This document shows, piece by piece, positions 16,496 to 25,290 of a stretch of 64,000 nt of DNA. Within the stretch, counting starts at the first letter, position 1, and each line of letters opens with the position of its first letter. The notes beneath the pieces were generated by a model. The model searched no databases. It saw only the letters and a list, made by a program, of their open reading frames with translations, and was not told the DNA's origin. Origin of the DNA: Roseibium album (GTDB taxonomy: Bacteria > Pseudomonadota > Alphaproteobacteria > Rhizobiales > Stappiaceae); NCBI GenBank assembly GCA_001404055.1, contig CXTY01000003.1:248001-312000 (forward strand). Direction: 5' to 3'. The position numbers and the translations under genes were made by a program.

Positions 16496-17602
16496 TCAAC
16501 GCTCCAGGGAACTGATTTCATAGCCAGATTTCGCGAGCCATTCAGGGTTGATCTCAACCCCCCATCCCGGCGCATCCGTCACGGTCGCATGGCCGTCGAC
16601 AATGTCGAAGGGCGAAGAGACAAAAAGATCATATTGCCAGGGATAGTAGTCTTCCTGCTCAATCGAGAATTCGAGATATTTCCCGGCGTTCGGAATCGCG
16701 CGCAGCAGATGCATAGTGAAAAGCGTGACCAACGACAGATTGGCTGCATGCGGTGTACAGGGAATACCTGCTTCCTGGGCCATTTGCGCGACTTTCATCG
16801 TGCGCACCATACCGCCCAGATAACAGATGTCCGGCTGGATGACATCAACGATCCGCTGATCGATCATGCGTTTCCAATCGACAAGGGAGCAATCCTGTTC
16901 ACCGCCCGTGACATCAATTTCCAGGGCGTCCGTCACTTCTTTGGTTTGATCGTAATGCCAATAGGGACATGGTTCTTCGTAGTGCGAGATACCGCTGTCC
17001 TGCAGGAACTTGCCGATCTCGATTGCCTTTTGAGGCGAATAACAGGAATTGGCGTCAACCAGTAGCGCGGTGTCGTCGTCAAAGGCCTTGCGCATGGTAG
17101 ACACGATTTCTTCTGTCCGACCAGGCCATTCGTCCTGGTCCCTGCCGCACTCAGCGCCGATCCGGAATTTGAAGGCGGTAAATCCGAACTTGTCTTGCTG
17201 TTTCTTGAGGCGGTCGGCTTCATCTGCCGGTGTAATATCCCGCTTCATGGAAGATCCATAGGCCCGCACCTTTCCCGGAATACCTCCGAGCAATTCGCAC
17301 ACCGGTTTGCCTTCCACCCTTCCCCTGAGATCAAACAAGGCAGTATCGAGCCCGGCTAGCGCCCGGCGCAAGTAGGACCCAGGAAATTTATGCTCACGAT
17401 CCGGAATGATGTCCATCAGATGTGCAATGTCGAACGCATCGGCGCCCAGTGCATAGGGCGCCACCTGACGGTGCACCACTTGTGCGGTGATGTCCGCATG
17501 ATAGGTGGCAACCTGCCCCCAACCGCGAGCACCGCTTTCTGATGTCACACGCACAAAGCAGACAAATTCGTTGGTGAAGGTTTCTATGGATTGAATTTTC
17601 AT
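16496..17602 (-). CDS. Enolase-superfamily enzyme, mandelate racemase/muconate lactonizing type
   Basis: Mg-dependent dehydratase, epimerase or cycloisomerase acting on a carboxylate, 368 residues. Start ATG 17602 ([20 protein letters not shown]); the ribosome site is weak. Catalytic pattern: K-x-R in [12 protein letters not shown] (the KxK/KxR general base), metal ligands in [10 protein letters not shown] (Asp), [10 protein letters not shown] (Glu) and [10 protein letters not shown] (Glu), and a second-half His in [10 protein letters not shown]. The KxR plus His set is seen in sugar-acid dehydratases and racemases. It stands alone between a chemoreceptor and a LysR gene; a single imperfect GACATACA half-site lies about 430 bases upstream and is not convincing. 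Substrate unknown. Confidence 0.85.
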   Translation of the reverse strand: MKIQSIETFTNEFVCFVRVTSESGARGWGQVATYHADITAQVVHRQVAPYALGADAFDIAHLMDIIPDREHKFPGSYLRRALAGLDTALFDLRGRVEGKPVCELLGGIPGKVRAYGSSMKRDITPADEADRLKKQQDKFGFTAFKFRIGAECGRDQDEWPGRTEEIVSTMRKAFDDDTALLVDANSCYSPQKAIEIGKFLQDSGISHYEEPCPYWHYDQTKEVTDALEIDVTGGEQDCSLVDWKRMIDQRIVDVIQPDICYLGGMVRTMKVAQMAQEAGIPCTPHAANLSLVTLFTMHLLRAIPNAGKYLEFSIEQEDYYPWQYDLFVSSPFDIVDGHATVTDAPGWGVEINPEWLAKSGYEISSLER

Positions 17603-17811
17603 CGTTTTTTCAATACCTTGGACGGAGGAGACCACGAAAATATTAGAGCAAAGAGCTGTCGTTCTTCAGTAACGACGTTTCGGCTGTGCGACATGAACGT
17701 ATCAGCAACCGTGTTCACAGAATTGGCAGCTTCGGACAAGATCGCCTCGACCCTGCCTCCCATCCAAACACAAAGAAATCCAGCACCAGTCACAGAAGTT
17801 AACTCTGGCAG

Positions 17812-17973
17812 TCATCCAAGAACCAATTCCTCGACTTTGCTGGATATCTCCCGTGAGATGACAGCAAGATCTTTCAGAACCGCTCTCAACTCGTCGCTGG
17901 GCAAGCCGCCTTGCTGTTGTTCTACTGCAGAAAACAACCTGCTATGCATCTCTTCCAAGTTTATCTCATGCAC
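17812..17973 (-). CDS. Possible small helical protein, 53 residues
   Basis: From a GTG at 17973 the complement reads MHEINLEEMHSRLFSAVEQQ, then QGGLPSDELRAVLKDLAVIS and REISSKVEELVLG. The composition is soluble, charged and strongly alpha-helical, with no rare-codon clustering, and an AGGCGG element lies five bases upstream. It lies between a LysR gene and an enolase-superfamily gene on the same strand. I do not recognise a family. Conservation of the reading frame in relatives would decide whether it is real. Confidence 0.4.
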   Translation of the reverse strand: MHEINLEEMHSRLFSAVEQQQGGLPSDELRAVLKDLAVISREISSKVEELVLG

Positions 17974-18122
17974 CCAAACCGCCTAATTAAACGCTCTAAT
18001 TGCTTGATTTGTATCAGATTCATCAGAAACTGACATACAGCAATAATCGCCCAATAAGTACGTCCCGAATACGACCATTCCAGTGGGACTTCCAGCTTTT
18101 TCCTTTGCAAAAATCCCTCAGT

Positions 18123-19100
18123 TTAAAACCCGCTCTGAACCACGTTCAGGCGTCTATTGGCCTGCTCACTTGCTTTGCCCCCATCAGCATCAACAAACGC
18201 TCTCTGGTTCAAGATCCAGTCCCGCACCTTTCGACAGTTCTCCGCAAGCACCTTGTTTTTCGGATGTACGACGTAATAGCCGTTGCCAGTTCTGAACGTG
18301 TGGTCGGTCACCTTCCGGAGCCTGCCGTTTTTGACAAATTCATCGACCAGATGACACCAGCCCAGCGCGATTGCGTCGCCATCGAGCGCCATTTGCAGGA
18401 CGGCAACATATTCGTTCGCCCGCGTCCCTCGAACCTTGTTCGCGCCACTCACTCTTGCTGACTTCAGCCAGTCCTTCCACGTCGCTGCATAGCGGTAAGG
18501 TTCATCGAGATGCGCCAGGTGATGGCTTAACAACTCGTGCGGATGATCCGGCGTGCCATGTGCCTTCAAATAGGCTGGTGAAGCAACGGCTATGATCTCT
18601 TCAGCCACAAACTCGTTGCACGCATATCCAGGCCAATTCTTCGGTCGGCCACCACGAATACCAAGCGGAATGTCTTCTGCCGCGATATCAAGATCCCTGT
18701 CTGCCGTATGAAGGCGAAGTTCAATATCTGGAAGATCAGTGCGCATGAGTTGCAGCCGGGGGGCGATCCAAAGCGTTGCAAAGGCGGTGGAAACCGACAG
18801 CGTCACGACATCATCGGCTGGTTTGGTGCGAACAGCATTTATGCCGTCGGCCAGTTGGTAGAGGCTTCGCGTGACTTCGGCGTGCAATCGCCCACCCGCC
18901 GTGGTCAAAGAAACCTCGCGGTGACCGCGCTCGAAAAGCGGTTGTCCAACTTCTTCTTCAAGAGCCTTGATTGCATAGGAAACCGCCGATTGTGTCATGC
19001 CGAGTTCGTGTCCGGCACGGGTAAACGAATTCAGGCGACCAGCCGCTTCAAAGGCGACAAGTCCACGGAACGACGGTAGAAGACGGCGTAGATTAGTCAT
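18123..19100 (-). CDS. LysR-family regulator (GcvA-like), divergent from the MttB gene
   Basis: Regulator of 325 residues. N-terminal winged helix LVAFEAAGRLNSFTRAGHEL followed by GMTQSAVSYAIKALEEEVGQ and PLFERGHREVSLTTAG, the classic LysR arrangement, then a type 2 periplasmic-binding effector domain (VTLSVSTAFATLWIAPRLQL). The RLNSFTRAGHELGMTQSAVS pattern is closest to GcvA-type members. It diverges from the methyltransferase/enolase pair with 95 bases between the starts, the usual geometry for a LysR activator of the divergent genes. Confidence 0.9.
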   Translation of the reverse strand: MTNLRRLLPSFRGLVAFEAAGRLNSFTRAGHELGMTQSAVSYAIKALEEEVGQPLFERGHREVSLTTAGGRLHAEVTRSLYQLADGINAVRTKPADDVVTLSVSTAFATLWIAPRLQLMRTDLPDIELRLHTADRDLDIAAEDIPLGIRGGRPKNWPGYACNEFVAEEIIAVASPAYLKAHGTPDHPHELLSHHLAHLDEPYRYAATWKDWLKSARVSGANKVRGTRANEYVAVLQMALDGDAIALGWCHLVDEFVKNGRLRKVTDHTFRTGNGYYVVHPKNKVLAENCRKVRDWILNQRAFVDADGGKASEQANRRLNVVQSGF

Positions 19101-19162
19101 GAAAAAACCTTATGCGAAAGATGATAATTTTCAAGCGTCACAAGGGTCAGTGGGCAGATTAG

Positions 19163-19176
19163 CATCAAATTTGATG
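19163..19176. promoter_or_regulatory. Palindrome in the LysR/MttB divergent promoter
   Basis: CATCAAATTTGATG is a perfect 14-base inverted repeat 20 bases before the MttB start. It contains the T-N11-A geometry of LysR boxes (ATCAAATTTGAT) and is the best operator candidate in this 95-base region. Confidence 0.5.
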
Positions 19177-19195
19177 ATGCTTTAGGGAGAAAGTC

Positions 19196-20773
19196 ATGAC
19201 CCTCGCAGTGGACACGGCCGAGCCGGGTGAAGGTGCCAACCCAAAACAGGGTTCCCGCAGTGGTGGCCGCGCGGGACGGCGGGCGAAGCGAACGCAGGTC
19301 GTGAAGTCCTACGGACGACCGTACATAACCCGCAATCTCCCGCCGCATGACATTCTGTCTGAAGAAAACCTCGTTCGTATCGAGGACACGGCTGACGCAA
19401 TACTGGCGGAAATCGGCATCGAATTTCGTGATGATCCTGCAGCTCTGGATCTTTGGCGAAAAGCAGGTGCGGATCTGGAAGGTGTCCGGGTTCGTTTCCC
19501 AAAAGGGATGATCCAGGAACTCCTCGGGACAGCCCCGACAGAATTCACGCAACATGCACGCAATCCGAAAAACAGCGTCAGGATTGGCGGTCCAAACGTT
19601 GTGTTTGCCCCAGCTTATGGCAGCCCTTTCGTCATGGATCTTGATGAGGGCCGCAGGTACGGCACGATCGAAGACTTCAGGAATTTCATCAAGCTTGCCC
19701 AATCCTCACCCTGGCTGCATCACTCGGGTGGGACGATTTGTGAACCCGTGGATGTTCCCGTCAACAAGCGTCATCTGGACATGATTTACGCTCATGTCAC
19801 CTTGTCGGACCGCCCGTTTCTGGGATCCGTGACCGCAGAAGAACGGGCTGAAGATTCCATCGACATGGCACGGGTCGTATTTGGCGAGGATTTTGTCGAC
19901 CATAACTGCGTCATCATGGGCAACGTCAATGTGAACTCTCCCCTTGTCTGGGATGGCACCATGACAAAGGTCCTGCGTGCCTACGCGAGAGCCAACCAGG
20001 GATCTGTGCTGGTTCCCTTCATACTTGGCGGCGCGATGGGACCGGTGACCGTTGCCGGTGCCATTGCCCAGGCGCATGCGGAGACCCTTGCCGGCTGCGC
20101 CCTCGCGCAGCTGGAACGATCAGGCGCCCCGGTCATCTACGGCAATTTCCTATCTTCCATGAGCCTGAGATCAGGCTCCCCGACATTCGGCACGCCGGAA
20201 CCAGCCAGCGGCTCGCTTGTTGTCGGTCAGCTGGCGCGCCGGGCAAAACTGCCGCTCCGGTGCTCGGGCAACTTCACGACCTCAAAACTGCCCGATGCCC
20301 ACGCTATGAACGAAGGCACGATGTCGATGCTTGCTGCCATCAATTGCGGCGCGAATTTTGTCCTGCATTCAGCCGGATTCCTCGATGGCCTGCTCTCCAT
20401 GTCCTATGAAAAATTCATGATGGATGTCGATTTTTGCGGAGCCCTTCATACCTACCTTGACGGACTGAATGTCGATGACAACGCACTCGCCCTGGATGCT
20501 TTCCGGGAGGTTGGGCCGGGCAATCACTTCTTTGGCTGCGACCACACGATGCGCAACTATGAGACCGCCTATTTCGATTCCGCTCTCGCAGACAATGATC
20601 CGTTCGAAAAATGGGAAGAGAACGGCGCAGTTGATGCAGCAACGCGGGCCAACAAAGCCTGGAAGGAAACTTTGGCAGGCTACCAGGCACCTTCACTCGA
20701 CGCAGGCGTTGACGAGGCCCTGAAGGACTTCGTCACCCGAAAAAAGGCTGCATCCGAAGATCAATGGTATTGA
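19196..20773 (+). CDS. MttB-family (trimethylamine/betaine:corrinoid) methyltransferase without pyrrolysine
   Basis: A 525-residue member of the trimethylamine methyltransferase superfamily. Recognisable stretches: RPYITRNLPPHDILSEENLV, DTADAILAEIGIEFRDDPAA, DEGRRYGTIEDFRNFIKLAQ, SPWLHHSGGTICEPVDVPVN, the glycine-rich FILGGAMGPVTVAGAIAQAH and LAAINCGANFVLHSAGFLDG. The archaeal enzymes carry pyrrolysine at an in-frame amber codon; this frame has none, so it belongs to the non-Pyl branch (glycine, proline or butyro-betaine demethylases such as MtgB). It has a basic, low-complexity N-terminal extension of about 35 residues. No corrinoid protein is nearby. The start ATG 19196 follows AGGGAGAAAGTC. 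The next gene begins nine bases after it, so both likely act on one substrate. Confidence 0.85.
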   Translation: MTLAVDTAEPGEGANPKQGSRSGGRAGRRAKRTQVVKSYGRPYITRNLPPHDILSEENLVRIEDTADAILAEIGIEFRDDPAALDLWRKAGADLEGVRVRFPKGMIQELLGTAPTEFTQHARNPKNSVRIGGPNVVFAPAYGSPFVMDLDEGRRYGTIEDFRNFIKLAQSSPWLHHSGGTICEPVDVPVNKRHLDMIYAHVTLSDRPFLGSVTAEERAEDSIDMARVVFGEDFVDHNCVIMGNVNVNSPLVWDGTMTKVLRAYARANQGSVLVPFILGGAMGPVTVAGAIAQAHAETLAGCALAQLERSGAPVIYGNFLSSMSLRSGSPTFGTPEPASGSLVVGQLARRAKLPLRCSGNFTTSKLPDAHAMNEGTMSMLAAINCGANFVLHSAGFLDGLLSMSYEKFMMDVDFCGALHTYLDGLNVDDNALALDAFREVGPGNHFFGCDHTMRNYETAYFDSALADNDPFEKWEENGAVDAATRANKAWKETLAGYQAPSLDAGVDEALKDFVTRKKAASEDQWY

Positions 20774-20782
20774 GGCGCGGAC

Positions 20783-21967
20783 GTGAAGATCACATCCATT
20801 CGTGTCACGCACGTCAATGTCCCATTTGACGCGCCGTTCTGGTGGACCGGCGGTCTATATCCGGGAGCGTCAAAGTCCATCATTGAAGTTGAAACAGACG
20901 AAGGCGTTATCGGGTTGGGCGAAGCGCCCTGGTATCACTTCGGCGAAATCATCAAAACCGAGATAACTCCGGCGCTCATCGGCGCTGACCCGCTTGATTT
21001 CGCCGATTGCGAAAGCAGGTGCGTGCCACCCTGGCAAATCACCGCAAACACCGGTGAAGGCGCTGCTGCAGTTGCTTTCGGTGCCGTCGAAGTTGCCCTT
21101 TGGGACATCCGCGGAAAGGTGTTCGGTCTGCCGCTCTACAAACTGCTCGGTGGTGCGGTGCGTAAGGAGGTCAAATTCTCTGAGTATTTTTCCTTCCGCC
21201 CTGAACACAACGGCGCCGGCGGCGAAATGAGCGCTGAAGCCATACGCGACTATTGTTTGAAAATGCGGGAAGAACACGGCTCAACCATTTTTGAGGGCAA
21301 GCTGATCCTCGGAGATCCGGAACTGGAAATCCGGACAGTGAAGCTCCTGCGCGAAGCGTTAGGGCAAGGCGCTCAGATCAAGCTCGATTCCAACATGCAG
21401 TATTCACTCACGACTGCGCGTTGGCTAATGCGAGAGCTGGAACCATTCAACATCCGAAACTACGAAGACCCGGTCGCAACCTTCGAGGAAATGGCAGCCC
21501 TGCGGCAACACAGTTTCATTCCTTTTTCCACGCATGTGCCGGACTTGAAACGCGCGGTCGCTCTTGGCACGCCGGACAATTTTGTCTGCAATTTCGCAGC
21601 CCTCGGCGGCATCTCGAAAACACTGAAATTCATTGCAGCCTGTGAAGCGATGGGCAAAGGCTTCTGGTGTTATTCGAACGACCTTGGAATCATGACCGCT
21701 GCTTATCTGCATGTTTCAGCCGCAACACCGTTGATTACGGAAGCTTCTCAGTCCTTGTTTCGCTGGCAAGTCGGCGATGTCATCCAGCACGGTCCTTTCC
21801 GGCAGACAAACGATGTTATCGCAGTGCCTGAAGGCCCCGGTCTCGGTGTTGCGCTTGATCCTGAAGCGATGAAACGCTGGTCCGCCGATTTTAAGGAAAA
21901 CGGCCCCATGAGTCATTTTCACGACCCTCACCAACCCTTGCGCCATCGGACACTACCGCTGAACTAA
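20783..21967 (+). CDS. Enolase-superfamily enzyme (mandelate racemase/glucarate dehydratase-like)
   Basis: 394 residues starting with GTG (MKITSIRVTHVNVPFDAPFW). The N-terminal capping domain has ETDEGVIGLGEAPWYHFGEI; the barrel shows a lysine in FEGKLILGDPELEI where the KxK motif is expected, a metal Asp in IKLDSNMQYS and Glu in RNYEDPVATF; the third ligand position is occupied by FSTHVPDLKR, which has no clear Glu. That divergence means the reaction cannot be predicted. Ends with an unusual His-rich tail (SHFHDPHQPLRHRTLPLN). Operon partner of the MttB-type methyltransferase; a role in racemising or dehydrating the same quaternary-amine or sugar-acid substrate is possible. Confidence 0.8.
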   Translation: MKITSIRVTHVNVPFDAPFWWTGGLYPGASKSIIEVETDEGVIGLGEAPWYHFGEIIKTEITPALIGADPLDFADCESRCVPPWQITANTGEGAAAVAFGAVEVALWDIRGKVFGLPLYKLLGGAVRKEVKFSEYFSFRPEHNGAGGEMSAEAIRDYCLKMREEHGSTIFEGKLILGDPELEIRTVKLLREALGQGAQIKLDSNMQYSLTTARWLMRELEPFNIRNYEDPVATFEEMAALRQHSFIPFSTHVPDLKRAVALGTPDNFVCNFAALGGISKTLKFIAACEAMGKGFWCYSNDLGIMTAAYLHVSAATPLITEASQSLFRWQVGDVIQHGPFRQTNDVIAVPEGPGLGVALDPEAMKRWSADFKENGPMSHFHDPHQPLRHRTLPLN

Positions 21968-22078
21968 AAACTAACAAACTTTTTCGGCGATCCAGACAAT
22001 GAACAAACTCCTGCCGCGAAACTACGATTGTTTTAAGCACGCAAATCACGGACAAATCTGCCAAATATATTTGATCGC

Positions 22079-22474
22079 TCAATCGATCTGAGCGGTCGCC
22101 TCAATCTCGATCAGCGCCTCGTCCTCAATCAGGTCAGCAACGACAACCACGGACATTGCAGGGAAGTGACGACCCAGGACGCTTCTGTAGGCGGCTCCGA
22201 CTTCCTTCTGTTTGGCCAGGTACTCGCGTTTGTCCTTGATGAACCAGGTCAGCCGCGCAATGTCTGTGACCGAACCACCGGCCTCTTCAACAATCGCCAC
22301 GATGTTTTTCAAGGTTTGCTCCATCTGACCGACGAAGTCATAGCACTCAAACACCTGATCCTTGTTCCAGCCGATCTGACCGCCAACATGGAGCGTTCGG
22401 CCTTCAGTCAGCATACCGTTTGCATACCCTTTTGCAGGGGCCCAGCCGTCCGGTTGAATGGTTTTAAGTGTCAT
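22079..22474 (-). CDS. RidA/YjgF/YER057c family protein
   Basis: 131 residues. RidA-like proteins hydrolyse reactive enamines/imines to ketones and ammonia; relatives include 2-aminomuconate deaminases. Seen: GMLTEGRTLHVGGQIGWNKD near the N-terminus, QMEQTLKNIVAIVEEAGGSV (helix after the first sheet) and VVVADLIEDEALIEIEATAQ at the C-terminus. The conserved Arg/Glu pair of RidA maps to ALIEIEAT, but the Arg of the canonical R-x-x-E is not obvious, so it may belong to another subgroup. ATG 22474 overlaps the thioesterase stop (ATGA). It ends the anthranilate/liv operon, where removing the amino group of a ring-derived enamine would make sense. Confidence 0.85.
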   Translation of the reverse strand: MTLKTIQPDGWAPAKGYANGMLTEGRTLHVGGQIGWNKDQVFECYDFVGQMEQTLKNIVAIVEEAGGSVTDIARLTWFIKDKREYLAKQKEVGAAYRSVLGRHFPAMSVVVVADLIEDEALIEIEATAQID

Positions 22475-22878
22475 GGTTCCTGACTTTCCTTGAATGTCGC
22501 CAGTCGAGTGTTGACCACCTCGGGCCATTTGGCTGGTTTGCCCATTTCATTCACATGAACCAGGGTCAATTCCGTCGCAAACCTCTGTTCACCCGAACAA
22601 CCTGCATCCAGCGTTAGCCCGCAGCTGGTTCGGCCAACCAGGGAGACACGAAGCACCAGTGTCAGCTGGTCTCCCAACCGGCTCGGTGCGATAAAACGCG
22701 TTCTGATTTCAGCCGTCGGAACGGCAGCAGACGTGTGAATTTCTGAAAACGGCCAGCGAAGGACTTCAGCAAAGAAATCCTCAACGCAGTCGTTCATCAT
22801 CTCGAAATACCGCGGATAGAAGACGATACCCGCTGGATCGCAATGTTTGAACAATATCGGCTGTTCATATCGAAACAT
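22471..22878 (-). CDS. Acyl-CoA thioesterase, 4-hydroxybenzoyl-CoA type hotdog
   Basis: 135-residue single hotdog domain. The HCDPAGIVFYPRYFEMMNDC motif (12-31) with Asp14 is the diagnostic active-site sequence of 4-hydroxybenzoyl-CoA/YbgC-type thioesterases. Starts three bases after the LivF stop and overlaps RidA. In this operon it probably releases CoA from an aromatic or ring-reduced CoA thioester, or rescues CoA from dead-end intermediates. Confidence 0.88.
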   Translation of the reverse strand: MFRYEQPILFKHCDPAGIVFYPRYFEMMNDCVEDFFAEVLRWPFSEIHTSAAVPTAEIRTRFIAPSRLGDQLTLVLRVSLVGRTSCGLTLDAGCSGEQRFATELTLVHVNEMGKPAKWPEVVNTRLATFKESQEP

Positions 22879-22881
22879 TCG

Positions 22882-23568
22882 TCACACCCCGACAAAGGCA
22901 GCGGTGACATCATCGGTCAACGCATCGATTGTGCCCTGCCAGACAGTTTTGCCCCGTTCCAGGATCGTGGCACTGTCGCTGACGTCACGAAGTTCCTTGA
23001 CTGATTTGTCGATGACAAGGATCGATAAGCCCGTCTCTGCTTTCAGTTGTTTGATCGCCGACCAGATTTCCTGACGGATGATCGGCGCGAGACCTTCAGT
23101 GGCTTCGTCGAGGATCAGCAGTCGCGGGTTGGTCATCAGCGCCCTGCCGATCGCAAGCATCTGTTGTTCGCCGCCTGAAAGCGAATAGGCAAGTTGGCCT
23201 CGTCGCTCACCCAGTCGCGGAAACAGTTCGATCACTTTCTCAAACGTCCAGGCACCGCGTCTTGCTGCTGCAATCAGGTTTTCATGCACGGTCAGGTCGC
23301 CGAAACATCGCCGTCCTTCCGGGACCAGGCCCAGCCCGAGCCGCGCTGCCTTGTGGCTTGGCAGACGAACGAGGTCCTGGTCATCAAATCGGAGAACTCC
23401 TGCAGCAGGCAGCATCCGGCAAATGCATTTCACAGTCGTGCTCTTGCCCATGCCGTTTCGGCCCATCAAGGCCATGACTTCACCTTCGGCCACGTGAAGG
23501 TTCACGCCAAACAACGCCTGGCTGGCACCATATGAGGCGGTGACATTTTCGAGCGTCAGCAAACTCAT
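22882..23568 (-). CDS. Branched-chain-type ABC transporter ATPase, LivF class
   Basis: 228 residues. Walker A GRNGMGKST, signature LSGGEQQM, Walker B LLILDEATEGLAPIIRQEIW, which is the LivF-specific form. Overlaps the LivG stop by four bases. Together with LivG, LivH, LivM and the binding protein it forms a HAAT-family importer. Downstream of an anthranilate-CoA ligase cluster, the likely cargo is an aromatic acid such as 2-aminobenzoate rather than leucine. Confidence 0.92.
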   Translation of the reverse strand: MSLLTLENVTASYGASQALFGVNLHVAEGEVMALMGRNGMGKSTTVKCICRMLPAAGVLRFDDQDLVRLPSHKAARLGLGLVPEGRRCFGDLTVHENLIAAARRGAWTFEKVIELFPRLGERRGQLAYSLSGGEQQMLAIGRALMTNPRLLILDEATEGLAPIIRQEIWSAIKQLKAETGLSILVIDKSVKELRDVSDSATILERGKTVWQGTIDALTDDVTAAFVGV

Positions 23569-24314
23569 GCGTCTTCCCCCAGATAGGCTTCACGAACGGC
23601 CTTGTCGGCGCGGATTTCGTCAACCGTGCCCGTTGCAATCACTTCGCCGTAAACCAGAACACTGATCCGATCCGCCAGTGCGAAGACAGCGTCCATATCG
23701 TGTTCCACGAGCAGGATCGGTGCTTCTCGCCGCAAGCCGTCCAGAAATCCGGTCAACCGTTTGGAACCCTCAGAGCCCATGCCCGCCATGGGTTCATCCA
23801 TGACCAGGACTTTTGGTTTCTGCGTCAGAGCAACGGCAACTTCCAGCTGGCGACGCTGCCCATGGCTGAGTTCCGCCGTACGGCTGGTTGCGTGATCTTC
23901 CAGACCCACGCGCAAAAGTGCTTCTTGCGCGGTGTTGCGCAGATCTTTGTCACTTAGCGCATCGGAGAAAAAACGCCACGGATTACCGCTTGCGCCAAGC
24001 GCGCCCAGAACCGCGTTTTGCAGCACTGTATCTTCCATGGCGAGCGAGGAAATCTGAAAGGTTCTCCCAAGACCCGCTCTTGCCCTGAGACGCGCAGGAT
24101 CATGGGTTACATCGCGCCCGAGAAGCTGAACCGAACCGGCATCCGGTTTGAGAGTGCCGCAGATCTGTCCGATCAAGGTTGACTTGCCTGCGCCGTTTGG
24201 ACCGATAATGGCATGGATTTCACCTTCGAGAAGGTCAAGAGAGATGTCCTGGCTTGCGCGCAGGGCACCAAAGCTTTTGTAAATTCCGCGCGTTTCGAGA
24301 ACAGCTTCAGTCAT
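23565..24314 (-). CDS. Branched-chain-type ABC transporter ATPase, LivG class
   Basis: 249 residues from ATG 24314. Walker A GPNGAGKSTL, the LivG-type switch FQISSLAMEDTVLQNAVLGA, signature LSHGQRRQLE (LSHGQ is the LivG form of the ABC signature) and Walker B VLVMDEPMAGMGSEG, ILLVEHDMDAVFALAD. The upstream frame to 24356 overlaps LivM and was rejected; GGAGGG sits six bases ahead of 24314. Confidence 0.92.
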   Translation of the reverse strand: MTEAVLETRGIYKSFGALRASQDISLDLLEGEIHAIIGPNGAGKSTLIGQICGTLKPDAGSVQLLGRDVTHDPARLRARAGLGRTFQISSLAMEDTVLQNAVLGALGASGNPWRFFSDALSDKDLRNTAQEALLRVGLEDHATSRTAELSHGQRRQLEVAVALTQKPKVLVMDEPMAGMGSEGSKRLTGFLDGLRREAPILLVEHDMDAVFALADRISVLVYGEVIATGTVDEIRADKAVREAYLGEDA

Positions 24315-25290
24315 GGACAGCCCTCCGCCCAGAGACCATCCCGATGAGACCACCACGGCCGAACAACACGGTCAGCAACAACAGCAATCCCAGATAGATG
24401 TGCCAATAGTCGCTCAGCCCCCCAAGCCAATGTTCCAGGGCTACAAACACCAGGGCCCCGACCACTGGACCGAACAACCTGCCGACGCCACCCAAAATGA
24501 TGAAGATCATGATCTCACCGCTTGTTTGCCAGCTAAACATCGTCGGACTGACAAAGCGATTGAGGTCCGCGAACATGGCTCCTGCAAGTCCTGTAATCGC
24601 ACCTGAGATCACAAAAGCCACCAGCTTGATGCGCACTGGATCAAGGCCAACGGTTTCAACCCGGATCGGCGCCTGCCGCGCGGCATTGAGGGCGAGCCCG
24701 AAAGGAGAGTTGACCAGTCTCCAGGCAAAAACCAGCACCAGAAACAGCACGGTCAGGCAAAGTCCATAGAAGTGAATGGGCACCAATGTGTTCAGGCCGG
24801 GAAAGCCGTTTCGGACATAGATCGACAGACCGTCCTCGCCGCCGTACTCAGCCCAGGAAATGGCAAAGAAGAAGAACATCTGGCCGAACGCCAGCGTGAT
24901 CATTATGAAATAGACACCGGATGTTCGAAGCGACAGGATGCCGATAACCAAGGCCGCAAGAGCAGACAGAACCACAGCCAACAACCAGATCACCGGCATC
25001 GACTTTGTGCCCTCAATCAGGATTGGCCATTCGGCAAGCGCAGTGTAGGTCTGGGCATGATGGGCCAGAATACCCATCGCATATCCCCCAAGACCAAAAA
25101 ACACCGCGTGCCCAAAACTGACCAGCCCGCCTATGCCAAGTGCAATATTCAGCCCGATGGCGGCAACGGCAAATATCGCTGCCCGTGTCATCAATGTGAT
25201 GGTGAAAGGTTCATCGGCAATGACTGCCCAGGCCGGAACAGCAAGCAGTACAGCGACAGCGAGTGCGTTCACATAGGTTTCTCTGATCAT
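24307..25290 (-). CDS. Branched-chain-type ABC transporter permease, LivM class
   Basis: 327 residues with about nine membrane helices. Family signature ALGIGGLVSFGHAVFFGLGG in the N-terminal half and the C-terminal GLAGAMFADLNRFVSPTMFS then EIMIFIILGGVGRLFGPVVG, the EAA-like loop for LivM. Overlaps LivH by four bases (ATGA) and LivG by eight. Confidence 0.92.
   Translation of the reverse strand: MIRETYVNALAVAVLLAVPAWAVIADEPFTITLMTRAAIFAVAAIGLNIALGIGGLVSFGHAVFFGLGGYAMGILAHHAQTYTALAEWPILIEGTKSMPVIWLLAVVLSALAALVIGILSLRTSGVYFIMITLAFGQMFFFFAISWAEYGGEDGLSIYVRNGFPGLNTLVPIHFYGLCLTVLFLVLVFAWRLVNSPFGLALNAARQAPIRVETVGLDPVRIKLVAFVISGAITGLAGAMFADLNRFVSPTMFSWQTSGEIMIFIILGGVGRLFGPVVGALVFVALEHWLGGLSDYWHIYLGLLLLLTVLFGRGGLIGMVSGRRAVHD

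Noticed and set aside
16388..17065. Plus-strand frame of 225 codons
   Set aside because: Antisense to the enolase-superfamily gene whose catalytic motifs are intact.
18032..18039. GACATACA as a further LacI operator upstream of the enolase-superfamily gene
   Set aside because: Only half of the palindrome, no CG centre or right arm, and too far from the gene start; likely chance.
19196..20773. Pyrrolysine-containing trimethylamine methyltransferase
   Set aside because: The full frame has no internal amber codon and no pyl genes are nearby.
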